Assembly: GCA_050952225.1 (NCBI GenBank) | Contig: JBMNKL010000001.1 | Coordinates: 186,001 to 250,000, forward strand | DNA from: JBMNKL01 sp050952225 | GTDB taxonomy: Bacteria > Bacillota > Clostridia > Acetivibrionales > DTU013 | Reading direction: 5' to 3' | DNA length: 64,000 nt | In this document: positions 55,724-64,000 of the stretch, in pieces | Position numbering within the stretch: the first letter of the stretch is position 1 | Layout of the letters: every line of letters starts with the position of its first letter | Notes under the pieces: model-generated | What the model was told of the DNA's origin: nothing | The model's input: only the letters and a program-made list of their open reading frames with translations | Database searches by the model: none | Program-made: the position numbers and the translations under genes

Positions 55724-55733
55724 TAAAATATTC

Positions 55734-56630
55734 TCACTTACCCGGATAAACCTTATCGATAGTCCCAATAGCATAAAGAGGCAAGTTTATCAGCCAATCC
55801 TCTTTTTTGTAATCTGCCATTGAAGTACGCACTGAGATTCTCGGATTGAATTTTTCACGGAAGGTCTTCAAACTTTTTGCCTGCAGGTTCACTTCGGCTT
55901 TTACTTCCAGGGGAATTACATCTTCGCCGTTATCAATAAGAAAATCAATCTCAGCACTATTCCTGTCATTAGTCCAATAATATGTGTTAATATTTTTAAG
56001 CGTTTTCAATTGCTGCAGGACATATTGTTCGGTCAATGCCCCCTTAAACTCCTTAAATAACTCGTTTCTGTCAAGCAGCACATCCTGGCGCAGGCGAACC
56101 ATACAGGACAATAATCCGACGTCTAGCATAAATAATTTAAAAGCCTTCAAATCCTCATATGCTTTTTAGAGGCAGATTCGGAGCCGTCACCCTGTTAACC
56201 ATATGCGCAAGCCCGCAATCCGTCAGCCACAACATAGCCATTTCATATTCCTTTGCCCTTGCGCCTTCTTTAATCAAGCCATATATGAACTTCTTGTTCT
56301 CTTTTGTCAGTTGTGAGGGTATACTGTTCCATAGCATCCTGATGCGTGGAACGACATTATAGGGAGCATGCTTTGAAAAATCCTGCTCATAAGCATCCAA
56401 TATCCGTCCCTGAATTTCTCTTGCCTCGTTAAAATCTTTATTTACAGAAAAATTATTTACCACTTCTGGCATACCGCCTACATAAAAATATTGGGAGGTT
56501 CCCAAAGCTTTGACCTCCTTGAAATATTTAATGAAAATGCTCCGCAGTATCATATTGTTTGTGCCGGAAGCCTGCTGGGCGTTGCGCTTCATAAAGGGAC
56601 ATCTTTTCCCGTCGGCAAGGTGCTATAGTC
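55734..56630 (-). pseudogene. Scrambled DUF4143/AAA_14 ATPase remnant
   Basis: The minus strand holds the middle and C-terminal part: YFYVGGMPEVVNNFSVNKDF, PRIRMLWNSIPSQLTKENKK, GARAKEYEMAMLWLTDCGLA, then in another frame KAFKLFMLDVGLLSC and SAEIDFLIDNGEDVIPLEVK. Dropping one A from AAAAA at ~56162-56166 restores NLPLKAYEDLKAFKLF. Upstream, on the plus strand at 56527-56630, sits the piece that should precede it: NENAPQYHIVCAGSLLGVAL then HKGTSFPVGKV, facing the other way. No Walker A remains. So the locus has been inverted or shuffled as well as truncated. Confidence 0.75.
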
Positions 56631-56706
56631 TGAATGAATTTCATGCGGCTAAGACTGCCTCGTCCGGATATTGGACCCAGTGACTTTTTTTAAGGAAGGG
56701 TTAAAG

Positions 56707-57315
56707 ATGATTACATCAGAGAGCATCATGTCAATTCCAAAAAGCGATTTGCAGGAAGCGTCAAAAGCTCTGTGCACGGAAGATATCCCTCAGCTTGTCG
56801 AATGGCTGAACTTGAAGGACGATAATGTCAGATACCATGCATTTCTTCTTTTGCAAAACAGGTCCTTATTCTGTGATGATGTTTATCAGTATTGGGATAC
56901 TCTCCGAAGCAAGCTGCGAAGCGATAACTCCTATCAGAGAAGTATCGGACTTATGCTGCTTGCCGAGAACGCAAAATGGGATGCGGAAAACAGGATGGAA
57001 GATACTATTGATGAATTGCTAACGCTGCTAAATGATGAAAAGCCCATAACAATACGCCAATGTATTCAGTCATTAGGCAAAATTGCTTCATCTAAGCCGG
57101 GGTTGAATGAAAAAATAGCTTCCAGGTTAATTTCCTTTGATCTCATGTCCGTCAAAGAGACAATGCGAAAATCCATACTGCTCGATATCCTTAATGTACT
57201 GAGCGTAATTAGGAAAAAGCTTAAAACAGATGAAATGGAAAGCTTTATCCTAAACGCGTTGTCGGGTGAAATACTTGATAAGAAGTCGAAAAAGCAAATT
57301 GAAGCTCTTCTATAG
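56707..57315 (+). CDS. HEAT-repeat-like hypothetical protein
   Basis: About 202 aa, all helical: PQLVEWLNLKDDNVRYHAFL, SYQRSIGLMLLAENAKWDAE, KPITIRQCIQSLGKIASSKP, suggesting HEAT/ARM-like repeats for protein binding. ATG 56707 has GGAAGGG upstream; 56671 is an upstream alternative. Monocistronic. No known family recognised beyond the repeat pattern. Confidence 0.65.
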   Translation: MITSESIMSIPKSDLQEASKALCTEDIPQLVEWLNLKDDNVRYHAFLLLQNRSLFCDDVYQYWDTLRSKLRSDNSYQRSIGLMLLAENAKWDAENRMEDTIDELLTLLNDEKPITIRQCIQSLGKIASSKPGLNEKIASRLISFDLMSVKETMRKSILLDILNVLSVIRKKLKTDEMESFILNALSGEILDKKSKKQIEALL

Positions 57316-57474
57316 CGGGTTTCATGGTACAAGATGAAAGCAGCGTGTTATTACTGTTGAATGATTCCGTATAGCCCATAAAATCGCAAAAAGATGCATG
57401 TGTGTTAAATTGTGCCGCTGGCCCGTTCTTACAGGATAATTGAAGGAATGCCCGGGAAATATTGAGCCGGCGAT

Positions 57475-58347
57475 TTAATTTTCAACAATCTCATATCCGC
57501 CCCAATACACGGCAAGAGCCTGGTTATCGGTCAGCGAAATGCGTGGCATCTGCGAATCGGCCGTTTGAAGTTTGCTTTCGGGTTGATGGACGGATATGTA
57601 AGCATGGACAAGCGCCAGTCCCGCTGTATTTTTACCGAGCACGCCGCCAATGGTAGGTGTCGCAATAATACTTCCTGCGCTCACGCCGACATAGACTTTG
57701 TTTGCATATACCATCTTTTTGATAATGGCATCAAAGCCGGTTTCCTTGATACGCCGGAGCAAGTGGCTGGTATCCCCGCCGGTAATATAGATTGCGTCAA
57801 ATTTCATGACTTCATCTTCACTAATGCTGCCGTCAATATCGCAGGTAATAATGTTTTCTTCAGGTATCCCTGCCCTGATAAGCTCACACCTGCACATCTC
57901 CGCCATTTCTTTCGCTTCGCCGTCAATGGCCGCAGTAGGAATAAACAGCACCTTGGCCTTATTAACCGGCATTCCAAGCATACCTTTAAACCGGTTCACG
58001 ATATTCTTTTTTTGCTTTCCGTCCATGTCCTCAAACCCCGCCGAAGTCAGCAAGACATTGCTCCATGCTTGCTTGCCGCTCTCCGCGGCCCATTTCCGGC
58101 AGACTGCTACCCTGGCGCCCTGCGGTTTGTCACCATGCTCGGGATCGAGGTAGGAGTATGCATATAGCTTATCACAGGGTATGATGCAGCATTCGCCGCA
58201 ATGGGCATACCCCTTGTCCTGGCAGCATATGGCAATAGGACAATCTCCATGGAAAGGGCGACCCTGCGTTTCAATACATCCGCCGCAACCACAGGATTCT
58301 TTCCACGGGCAGCCGGTGCAGTGAAGCCCGCAGCGCGAATCAATCAT
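57475..58347 (-). CDS. DUF3795-peptidase S51 fusion protein
   Basis: 290 aa. Residues ~1-85 are a Cys-rich DUF3795-like module (RCGLHCTGCPWKESCGCGGC; AICCQDKGYAHCGECCIIPC). Residues ~125-285 match family S51 dipeptidase E/cyanophycinase-like: VLFIPTAAIDGEAKEMAEMC, DAIYITGGDTSHLLRRIKE and the nucleophile motif VYVGVSAGSIIATPTIGG with Ser. Next to the PNPOx-like gene, overlapping by 4 nt (ATGA), so they are co-translated. The metal-binding head joined to a Ser peptidase is unusual; substrate unknown. Confidence 0.82.
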   Translation of the reverse strand: MIDSRCGLHCTGCPWKESCGCGGCIETQGRPFHGDCPIAICCQDKGYAHCGECCIIPCDKLYAYSYLDPEHGDKPQGARVAVCRKWAAESGKQAWSNVLLTSAGFEDMDGKQKKNIVNRFKGMLGMPVNKAKVLFIPTAAIDGEAKEMAEMCRCELIRAGIPEENIITCDIDGSISEDEVMKFDAIYITGGDTSHLLRRIKETGFDAIIKKMVYANKVYVGVSAGSIIATPTIGGVLGKNTAGLALVHAYISVHQPESKLQTADSQMPRISLTDNQALAVYWGGYEIVEN

Positions 58348-58757
58348 AGCTGCTCCCTCCTTAAGTTAATAAATTCTTTATCAATCCACAGTGTCGCTTC
58401 ATCTGCCTCAAATTCAAGTATACAATAATTGGGGTCGTCAATCCCTCCCGGAAAATGTTCGATAAACCAGTCAATCCACATTTCTGCCTTGATAGCAGGG
58501 TCTTGTATCACGGACACTTTACCGACCAGGGTTACACTGTTCCCATCCCTGTAAAAACATGCGCTTGCTTTGGGACATGCTTTAAAATGCCTTACCTTTA
58601 CCGATGACAATCCGGTGGCGGCCCAGATTTTCCTTATGCCCTCCGATTTGATTTTTGAAATCACACACGCTCTTGGATAACCGTTTTCACTGACGGATGC
58701 CAGTATGATCTCGTAGCATTTTTCGAGCATTTCCGAAGCTTTTTTCACGATTTCCAT
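58344..58757 (-). CDS. Pyridoxamine 5'-phosphate oxidase-like FMN-binding protein
   Basis: 137 aa with the split-barrel flavin-binding fold: VKKASEMLEKCYEIILASVS, YPRACVISKIKSEGIRKIWA, SSVKVRHFKACPKASACFYR, SVTLVGKVSVIQDPAIKAEM. General stress protein 26-like rather than true PdxH. AGGGGG precedes the ATG. Coupled to the downstream S51 fusion by ATGA overlap. Confidence 0.82.
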   Translation of the reverse strand: MEIVKKASEMLEKCYEIILASVSENGYPRACVISKIKSEGIRKIWAATGLSSVKVRHFKACPKASACFYRDGNSVTLVGKVSVIQDPAIKAEMWIDWFIEHFPGGIDDPNYCILEFEADEATLWIDKEFINLRREQL

Positions 58758-58918
58758 ATCTAAATACCCCCTTTTTTCCCCAGTATATCATACATACCTG
58801 ACAATAGTATGTCATATTTTCCATGGTTTGTATAATTTTTTATTCAGGCCTATTTTTAAAGTCATGTCGAGTCATGCAGCCTTCGACGCAGTAAATTGCG
58901 CCGTATAATTTGGAACGC

Positions 58919-58947
58919 TTGACAAACCAGGTTAGCATAAGTATATT
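58919..58947 (+). promoter_or_regulatory. Promoter of ccdA-tlpA
   Basis: TTGACA (58919-58924), 17 nt, TATATT (58942-58947), 33 nt before the ATG. Confidence 0.75.
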
Positions 58948-58980
58948 GGTAATTACTTAACCGGGGGAAGGAGAGCTGAT

Positions 58981-59646
58981 ATGCAATATCTTCTCTTGTT
59001 TTTAGAAGGGATTATCACATTCATATCCCCTTGCCTGTTGCCCATGCTGCCCATATATGTTTCCTATTTTGCGGCGGGTGAAACAGGTAAAAAAAAGGCC
59101 TTTACGAACTCGACCGGTTTTGTTTCAGGATTTACCATTATTTTTGTCACCATGGGCGCTTTCGCGGGAACTATAGGAAGACTGTTACGCGATTATACAA
59201 CCGTTTTTAATATCGTGACGGGTCTGATTGTCATCATATTCGGGTTGAATTTTTTAGGGATATTCGAGATAGGTTTTTTGAACCGCGCAGGCAATAAAAA
59301 CACCGGTATCAAAAAACCAGGATTTTTCTCCTCCATGCTCTTCGGAATCGTGTTTTCAATTAGCTGGACGCCTTGCGTGGGCGCATTCCTTGGGTCTGCC
59401 TTGCTGATGGCTTCGCTTGGAGGCTCGCCGCTGCAAGGGATTTTAATGCTGCTTGCCTTCTCGTTGGGGCTGGGCATACCGTTTGTAATATGCGCGTTGC
59501 TCATTGACCGGCTGAAAGGCACATTTGACTTTATCAAGAGAAATTATAAGGTGATCAATATTGTATCCGGCGGGCTGCTCATAGTTACCGGCATATTGAT
59601 GACAACAGGATACATGGGTTATCTTCTTTCATTCTTGACTTTTTAA
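58981..59646 (+). CDS. ccdA: CcdA-type thiol-disulfide transporter
   Basis: Six-helix membrane protein passing electrons from cytosolic thioredoxin to exported partners. The paired cysteines sit in ITFISPCLLPMLPIYVSYFA and FSISWTPCVGAFLGSALLMA, with the usual Pro-rich flanks. 221 aa, intact, after GGGGGAAGGAG. The tlpA-like gene follows after 12 nt and is its obvious client. Confidence 0.93.
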   Translation: MQYLLLFLEGIITFISPCLLPMLPIYVSYFAAGETGKKKAFTNSTGFVSGFTIIFVTMGAFAGTIGRLLRDYTTVFNIVTGLIVIIFGLNFLGIFEIGFLNRAGNKNTGIKKPGFFSSMLFGIVFSISWTPCVGAFLGSALLMASLGGSPLQGILMLLAFSLGLGIPFVICALLIDRLKGTFDFIKRNYKVINIVSGGLLIVTGILMTTGYMGYLLSFLTF

Positions 59647-59658
59647 GGAGGAAACATA

Positions 59659-60300
59659 ATGAACAAGAAAGTAAAAACTGTCCTGCTAATCATGGCATTT
59701 GCCCTGCTTATTGCAATAGCCGTTTTCGCATACAATTCACTCAGCCAAAAGGTATCGCCGCAAAACAATATTGATGTTACGCACAACGAGGATGAAGCGT
59801 CTCAAACGGAACAGGAGACTGAAATGCCTCAAACCGGACAGGAGAATGCAACAGCTCAGACTGAGCAGGATGAGGAAACTGAAAAAGTGGAAGCGCCTGA
59901 TTTCACGGTTTTGGATATGGACGGAAATCCCGTCAAGCTGTCTGATATGTTTGGCAAGCCGGTCGTGCTGAACTTCTGGGCAAGCTGGTGCTCATCATGC
60001 AAGACGGCAATGCCCGGGTTTAACGAGGTATACGGGGAAGTCGGGGAAGATATAAGCTTCATGATGGTAAATCTTACGGACGGTCAGCGCGAAACAACAG
60101 AAACCGTCACACAGTATGTAACAGGACAGGGGTTTACTTTCCCCGTCTACTTTGACACGGAACAGGAAGCCGCCTTTGCATACGGTATCTGGTCCATACC
60201 CACCACTTTATTTATTGATAAGGACGGTTATATTGTAATGGGAGTGCGGGGACCCCTCGATGCGGAAACCTTGAAAAAAGCAATCGAATACATAAAATAA
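59659..60300 (+). CDS. Membrane-anchored TlpA/ResA-like thioredoxin
   Basis: 213 aa. One N-terminal helix (VLLIMAFALLIAIAVFAYNS), a Glu/Gln/Thr-rich linker (~35-75), then a TlpA thioredoxin domain: PDFTVLDMDGNPVKLSDMFG, active site LNFWASWCSSCKTAMPGF and cis-Pro YGIWSIPTTLFIDKDGYIV. No lipobox. Reduced by CcdA, it should reduce extracytoplasmic disulfides, perhaps in spore or cytochrome maturation. AAGGAGG upstream. Confidence 0.92.
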   Translation: MNKKVKTVLLIMAFALLIAIAVFAYNSLSQKVSPQNNIDVTHNEDEASQTEQETEMPQTGQENATAQTEQDEETEKVEAPDFTVLDMDGNPVKLSDMFGKPVVLNFWASWCSSCKTAMPGFNEVYGEVGEDISFMMVNLTDGQRETTETVTQYVTGQGFTFPVYFDTEQEAAFAYGIWSIPTTLFIDKDGYIVMGVRGPLDAETLKKAIEYIK

Positions 60301-60378
60301 ATATGACATGCCATTCTCCACCGGCCCGCACATGTTCCGGCTTTAAAGACTGTGCCGTTTCCGCATCTGAAAAGGGAA

Positions 60379-60407
60379 TTGCATAAGATTATATTAATCA
60401 TTATAAT
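60379..60407 (+). promoter_or_regulatory. Promoter of the MATE gene
   Basis: TTGCAT (60379-60384), 17 nt, TATAAT (60402-60407). Leader of ~60 nt with no riboswitch I can recognise. Confidence 0.7.
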
Positions 60408-60472
60408 GGTACTAGTCTTTTGAAAAATTAATCATACTGCACGCAGATAATCTAAAAGGACGGTAAATACAG

Positions 60473-61861
60473 GTGACAAAAGGATTTACAGCTTCCATCG
60501 AAGCAAAACCGGAGCCAAAAGAGAATAAAATGGGGATAATGCCCATAAACAGGCTTATTATCTCAATGTCCATACCGATGATGATATCAATGCTCATACA
60601 AGCCCTTTATAATATCGTGGACGCAATGTATGTATCACAGCTCGGTGAGAATGCGCTTACTGCCGTCTCCCTGGCTTTTCCGGTTCAAAACCTGATGATT
60701 GCCGCCGGTACCGGAACAGGAGTCGGCGTTAACTCCCTTTTATCCAGGAGCCTTGGTGAAAAAAACAAGGACAGGGTTGACAAAACAGCGATCAACGGTA
60801 TATTTCTGATATTCTTAAGCTCAATTTTATTTTTTCTGTCTGGCATTTTCTTCGCGCGCACATTCTTTGAATCGCAGACCAATATTATGGAAATCATTGA
60901 ATATGGCAACGATTATCTTTCAATTGTCACTATGTTTTCGTTCTTTGCAATGGGACAAGTAATATTCGGAAGGCTGCTGCAATCTACAGGAAAGACATTT
61001 TATTCGATGATTTCACAGGCATTTGGCGCAATTGTCAATATTATCCTCGACCCGATTATGATATTCGGCCTTTTTGGGTTCCCACGGCTGGAAGTTGCCG
61101 GCGCCGCGATAGCGACGGTCATTGGACAGGCCATGGCCATGACGCTTGCGATAATCTTCAATATAACATTGAATAAAGAAATAGCCTTCAGGCTGAAAGG
61201 TTTCCGTCCTGACGGTGAAATAATAAAAAAGATTTATATTGTCGGCATTCCGACCATAATAATGATATCCATTGGTTCCATTATGACTTACGGTATAAAC
61301 AGGATACTGTTGTCATTCACGCCTACGGCCACCGCTGTTTTTGGTGCATATTTCAAGCTCCAGAGTTTTGTCTTCATGCCGATATTCGGTTTGAACAACG
61401 GGGTGGTACCGATTGTTTCGTACAACTACGGCGCGCGTAAAAAGCAACGGATTATAGAGACAATAAAACTAAGCATAAAATATGCCGTCTCTATTATGTT
61501 AGTAGGATTCGTAATATTTCAGCTGTTTCCCGAAAAATTGCTGTCGATTTTTAATGCATCACCGGATATGATTGAAATCGGCGTGCCGGCACTCAGAATT
61601 ATCAGCCTGAGCTTTATATTCGCCGGCTTTTGCATAGTTTCCGGATCAATATTTCAAGGCCTGGGGAGCGGCATTCCAAGCATGACTGTTTCGCTTGCAA
61701 GGCAATTGGCTGCCCTTTTGCCGCTGGCATACCTGCTGTCAAGAATCGGCGGGCTTAAAGCGGTATGGTGGGCTTTCCCCCTCGCCGAAATCGTTGCCGT
61801 TATTTTAATAAGTATTTTCTTGAAATATTTCTATGAAAAAAGAATAAAGACAATCGAATAA
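60473..61861 (+). CDS. MATE-family multidrug/cation exporter
   Basis: 462 aa, twelve membrane helices. Opens with INRLIISMSIPMMISMLIQA and LYNIVDAMYVSQLGENALTA, the NorM/DinF signature, repeated pseudo-symmetrically in the second half (LQSFVFMPIFGLNNGVVPIV, SYNYGARKKQRIIETIKLSI). GTG start at 60473. Uses a Na+ or H+ gradient; substrate not predictable. Monocistronic, intact. Confidence 0.92.
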   Translation: MTKGFTASIEAKPEPKENKMGIMPINRLIISMSIPMMISMLIQALYNIVDAMYVSQLGENALTAVSLAFPVQNLMIAAGTGTGVGVNSLLSRSLGEKNKDRVDKTAINGIFLIFLSSILFFLSGIFFARTFFESQTNIMEIIEYGNDYLSIVTMFSFFAMGQVIFGRLLQSTGKTFYSMISQAFGAIVNIILDPIMIFGLFGFPRLEVAGAAIATVIGQAMAMTLAIIFNITLNKEIAFRLKGFRPDGEIIKKIYIVGIPTIIMISIGSIMTYGINRILLSFTPTATAVFGAYFKLQSFVFMPIFGLNNGVVPIVSYNYGARKKQRIIETIKLSIKYAVSIMLVGFVIFQLFPEKLLSIFNASPDMIEIGVPALRIISLSFIFAGFCIVSGSIFQGLGSGIPSMTVSLARQLAALLPLAYLLSRIGGLKAVWWAFPLAEIVAVILISIFLKYFYEKRIKTIE

Positions 61862-61928
61862 CACAAGGCGCTTTTTGCTTGAAGCACCTGTCGCTGATGA
61901 TTTCCGCCGCTTCCGGCTGCCCTGCGGT

Positions 61929-63350
61929 TTAAGTCTGCCTGCCGCTCAGGATTGTCCCCTCCAGCCAGTCGACAAACTGTTTTGCCGTCCGGGGCGATCT
62001 TCCGTTGAACCGCAGCTCCCACCTAAGAGCTTCTCTATGCATGAATTCCGTGTCTACCTTCAATCCCCTGTTTCTTGCAATTCCCTCCACGATTTCAAGA
62101 TACCTCTTTTTATCGGGTGATGAAAATACCAGCGTCATGCCAAAGCGGTCCGAAAGGGATAGTTTCTCCTGCATGGTATCCGCAGCCCGGACCTCGTCAT
62201 CGGCATTGCCGGATAACAACCCCGCCCTTTCGCTAAACCTCTCCCTGATTAAATGCTTACGGTTGGATGTGGCATAAACCAGTACATTGGGAGGTTTATT
62301 CTCCAGCCCGCCTTCCAGGGCTGCCTTAAGCGCCGTATAATTCGCCTCGTTTTCTTCAATGGACATATCGTCAACAAACAGTATAAACTTCAAGCTCCTG
62401 CCGGCAAGGCGGCTGACAATGGCCGGGTAATCAGTCAACAGCTTTTTCGGCACCTCGATCATGCGCAGACCCCTGTCGTAATACTCGTTCACCAGGGCCT
62501 TGACGGTGGAAGACTTTCCTGTCCCCCTGTCGCCATAAAGGAGAATGTTGTTAGCCGGGTATCCAGCGAGGAAACGCAGCGTGTTTTCAATAATCTCCTC
62601 CCTCTCCGTCTCGTACGATATCAAGTCGGAGAATTTTACCGGGTCCGGGAATTCGACCGGTTTAAAATAACCGTCGCGGCCTTCCTTTTCCCATACAAAC
62701 GCCCTGTACTTCGAGAAAATGCCGCTTCCCCATTTTCTGTGGAACTCCGCAAGGTCTTTTGCGCATTCGCGCCAGGAATCGCTGTTCATAAAGCGGTCAA
62801 AAATACAGTTATCGGTTAACATACAGGTATTCTTCAGCCCGGTGGCATCTCGACCTCCGCATTCCGGCCATTCCGGCAGGCCGGATACCGTCCTCTCCTG
62901 CCATCCCGAGGCGTTGCACCGGCCGGAGATCCAGGTTTTTATTGTGCCGGGCTTAAGAGACGCAATAATCCGAAGCTGCTCAAGGTCGTGTTCCACGGCT
63001 TCTCCCATGCGGCCTTCCAGGCAATCTGCACCCTTAGCCTCAGCTTCAAGGGAAAAAGCGTTTTCCGTGTACAGCAGCTTTTCAATAATATGCGTCTTCA
63101 AGCCGGTCCCCCGCACGAGCAATTCATGGCAGAGAGAGCCGTACATATCAACCGCCCTGGAAATATCCGGGCTGTCTGAATCAAGATGCGCCAGCAAAGT
63201 ATCGAGCCCGGCCAACAGCCTATCCAGCAAAACTGGCCTGTATACCGTAAGGGACGATAATGCAAGACGCGCCTGCCTCAAGCCGGATTGCCTGCTTTTT
63301 ACACTGCCCGGCCCGGTTATATCTTTATTATTTTCATCCGCGTATCTCAT
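61929..63350 (-). CDS. DUF815 family AAA-type ATPase
   Basis: About 473 aa. An N-terminal ~200-residue helical part of its own is followed by the DUF815 ATPase: LISYETEREEIIENTLRFLA, Walker A LLYGDRGTGKSSTVKALVNE, FILFVDDMSIEENEANYTAL (Walker B), VLVYATSNRKHLIRERFSER and SLSDRFGMTLVFSSPDKKRY. ATG 63350 with GGAGG 6 nt upstream. Follows the alkylation repair gene by 26 nt. Cellular role not established. Confidence 0.88.
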   Translation of the reverse strand: MRYADENNKDITGPGSVKSRQSGLRQARLALSSLTVYRPVLLDRLLAGLDTLLAHLDSDSPDISRAVDMYGSLCHELLVRGTGLKTHIIEKLLYTENAFSLEAEAKGADCLEGRMGEAVEHDLEQLRIIASLKPGTIKTWISGRCNASGWQERTVSGLPEWPECGGRDATGLKNTCMLTDNCIFDRFMNSDSWRECAKDLAEFHRKWGSGIFSKYRAFVWEKEGRDGYFKPVEFPDPVKFSDLISYETEREEIIENTLRFLAGYPANNILLYGDRGTGKSSTVKALVNEYYDRGLRMIEVPKKLLTDYPAIVSRLAGRSLKFILFVDDMSIEENEANYTALKAALEGGLENKPPNVLVYATSNRKHLIRERFSERAGLLSGNADDEVRAADTMQEKLSLSDRFGMTLVFSSPDKKRYLEIVEGIARNRGLKVDTEFMHREALRWELRFNGRSPRTAKQFVDWLEGTILSGRQT

Positions 63351-63376
63351 AACAACCTCCTGCCTGTCTGCCATGG

Positions 63377-64000
63377 TCAGCCCGTCCGGTTTTTACGCCT
63401 CATGCCGCGTATAATTTCCCTTGTTTCCCGGTCCGTCTTCCTGGATTCAATGATTTTCCGGAGCGCCATGTTATGCGTGAAATCATCCAGGTCGTTATTT
63501 TCAAGGTATGCCATCGTTTGCTCCGGGTACTTTGCATAACATGCCGCCAATGCCCAGGCCACGGCCATTTTTACATAGTAGCCGTCATGCCTGATTTTAT
63601 CGAACAAACCCGGAAAGAACCCTATATAGTCGCTTTCAATATAATAATTTATCAGCATAACGACGGCAAACCGTATTTCAAACTCTCTGTCAGAATTAAA
63701 GTAGCCCTGGAGAAATTCCCATACGCGGGCTTTATCTTCCCCTGCAAACTTCAAGCCGGCGCAAAAACTGTCGCATACCGCCCAGTTGTTTATCTTCGGC
63801 AAAAAACCGGCAACCAGACGCAGCTTCTCTTCGATGCTTGTTTTTACCAATCCAATCACTATGCCTTGCAGCATAATTTCTTCAAAGTACTCATCATCAG
63901 TCTGCGCCAAGTAGCAACGCCAATCCCCGCGGGCTATTTCCCTGCCGAGCCTCCTGAGCAACGGAAGGCGCACGCCCAGTATTTCACCGGCTTTTGGAGT
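63377..64000 (-). CDS. DNA alkylation repair protein, AlkD-like (partial)
   Basis: HEAT-like repeat glycosylase family that removes bulky or cationic alkyl bases. Open to the right edge; visible from GEILGVRLPLLRRLGREIAR, then YFEEIMLQGIVIGLVKTSIE, NNWAVCDSFCAGLKFAGEDK, NSDREFEIRFAVVMLINYYI and DGYYVKMAVAWALAACYAKY, ending IIRGMRRKNRTG. About 207 residues seen; the first ~20 lie outside. Linked to the DUF815 ATPase gene. Confidence 0.9.
   Translation of the reverse strand, partial: TPKAGEILGVRLPLLRRLGREIARGDWRCYLAQTDDEYFEEIMLQGIVIGLVKTSIEEKLRLVAGFLPKINNWAVCDSFCAGLKFAGEDKARVWEFLQGYFNSDREFEIRFAVVMLINYYIESDYIGFFPGLFDKIRHDGYYVKMAVAWALAACYAKYPEQTMAYLENNDLDDFTHNMALRKIIESRKTDRETREIIRGMRRKNRTG

Overview
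The window looks like a chromosomal segment of an endospore-forming, monoderm Clostridia bacterium of moderate GC. The evidence is a spoVG-glmU-prs block beside purR and murC, a large Bacillus/Clostridium-type SRP RNA, consensus TTGACA/TATAAT promoters, SLH surface proteins, a monoderm Tad pilus operon without a secretin, and a prfA-ZIP-tsaC-ywlE-rpiB-upp-dcd-wecA-wecB block. A genus cannot be named from this alone.

Layout. 0-9.6 kb is core metabolism and envelope: prs, a short GlmU, spoVG, purR (with likely PurBoxes), murC, fabZ, an HD nucleotidase and a heterodimeric ABC exporter. 9.6-17 kb is an accessory and gene-graveyard zone: a GreA-tail protein, a decapitated DUF4143 ATPase, an MBL-fold lipoprotein-like hydrolase with DUF3006, a decayed MazF-type toxin, two tRNA genes (Thr, Pro), a DUF2161 protein, a DUF6054 stub, a REP-like palindrome and an IS30-family element with visible terminal repeats and a flanking 16-bp direct repeat. 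17-20.9 kb holds a strong promoter driving a long hairpin (candidate structured RNA), ttcA and a secreted phosphodiester glycosidase. 21-30 kb is galU, ffs, dnaX-ybaB-recR, a DUF2089/DUF4097 pair, a deleted iron-alcohol-dehydrogenase remnant and prfA. 30-37.9 kb covers ZIP, tsaC, arginine phosphatase, rpiB, upp, dCMP deaminase, wecA-like, wecB, a rhomboid-like protein and a second dCMP deaminase.

38-50.8 kb is one minus-strand operon read from a consensus promoter at 50.77-50.80 kb: tadZ-tadA-tadB-tadC-flp, then a DUF6382-FHA protein, an SLH-domain protein and a ~1,600-residue secreted protein. These probably build and anchor a Flp-type surface pilus, with an FHA protein linking it to threonine phosphorylation. 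50.9-64 kb holds a CBS/DHH inorganic pyrophosphatase, Ku, tRNA adenosine deaminase, tRNA-Ser, a scrambled second DUF4143 ATPase, a DUF3795-peptidase S51 fusion coupled to a PNPOx-like protein, ccdA-tlpA, a MATE exporter, a DUF815 ATPase and a DNA alkylation repair protein.

Sequence quality matters here. Between about 14.7 and 47.6 kb roughly forty single-base indels break otherwise well conserved genes (recR, prfA, upp, rpiB, wecA, wecB, dnaX and others). Genes from 1-13 kb and 48-64 kb are almost entirely intact. Most indels I could resolve are fixed by removing one base. I treat these genes as probably functional with consensus errors, and keep apart the few true remnants, which have large deletions or rearrangement.
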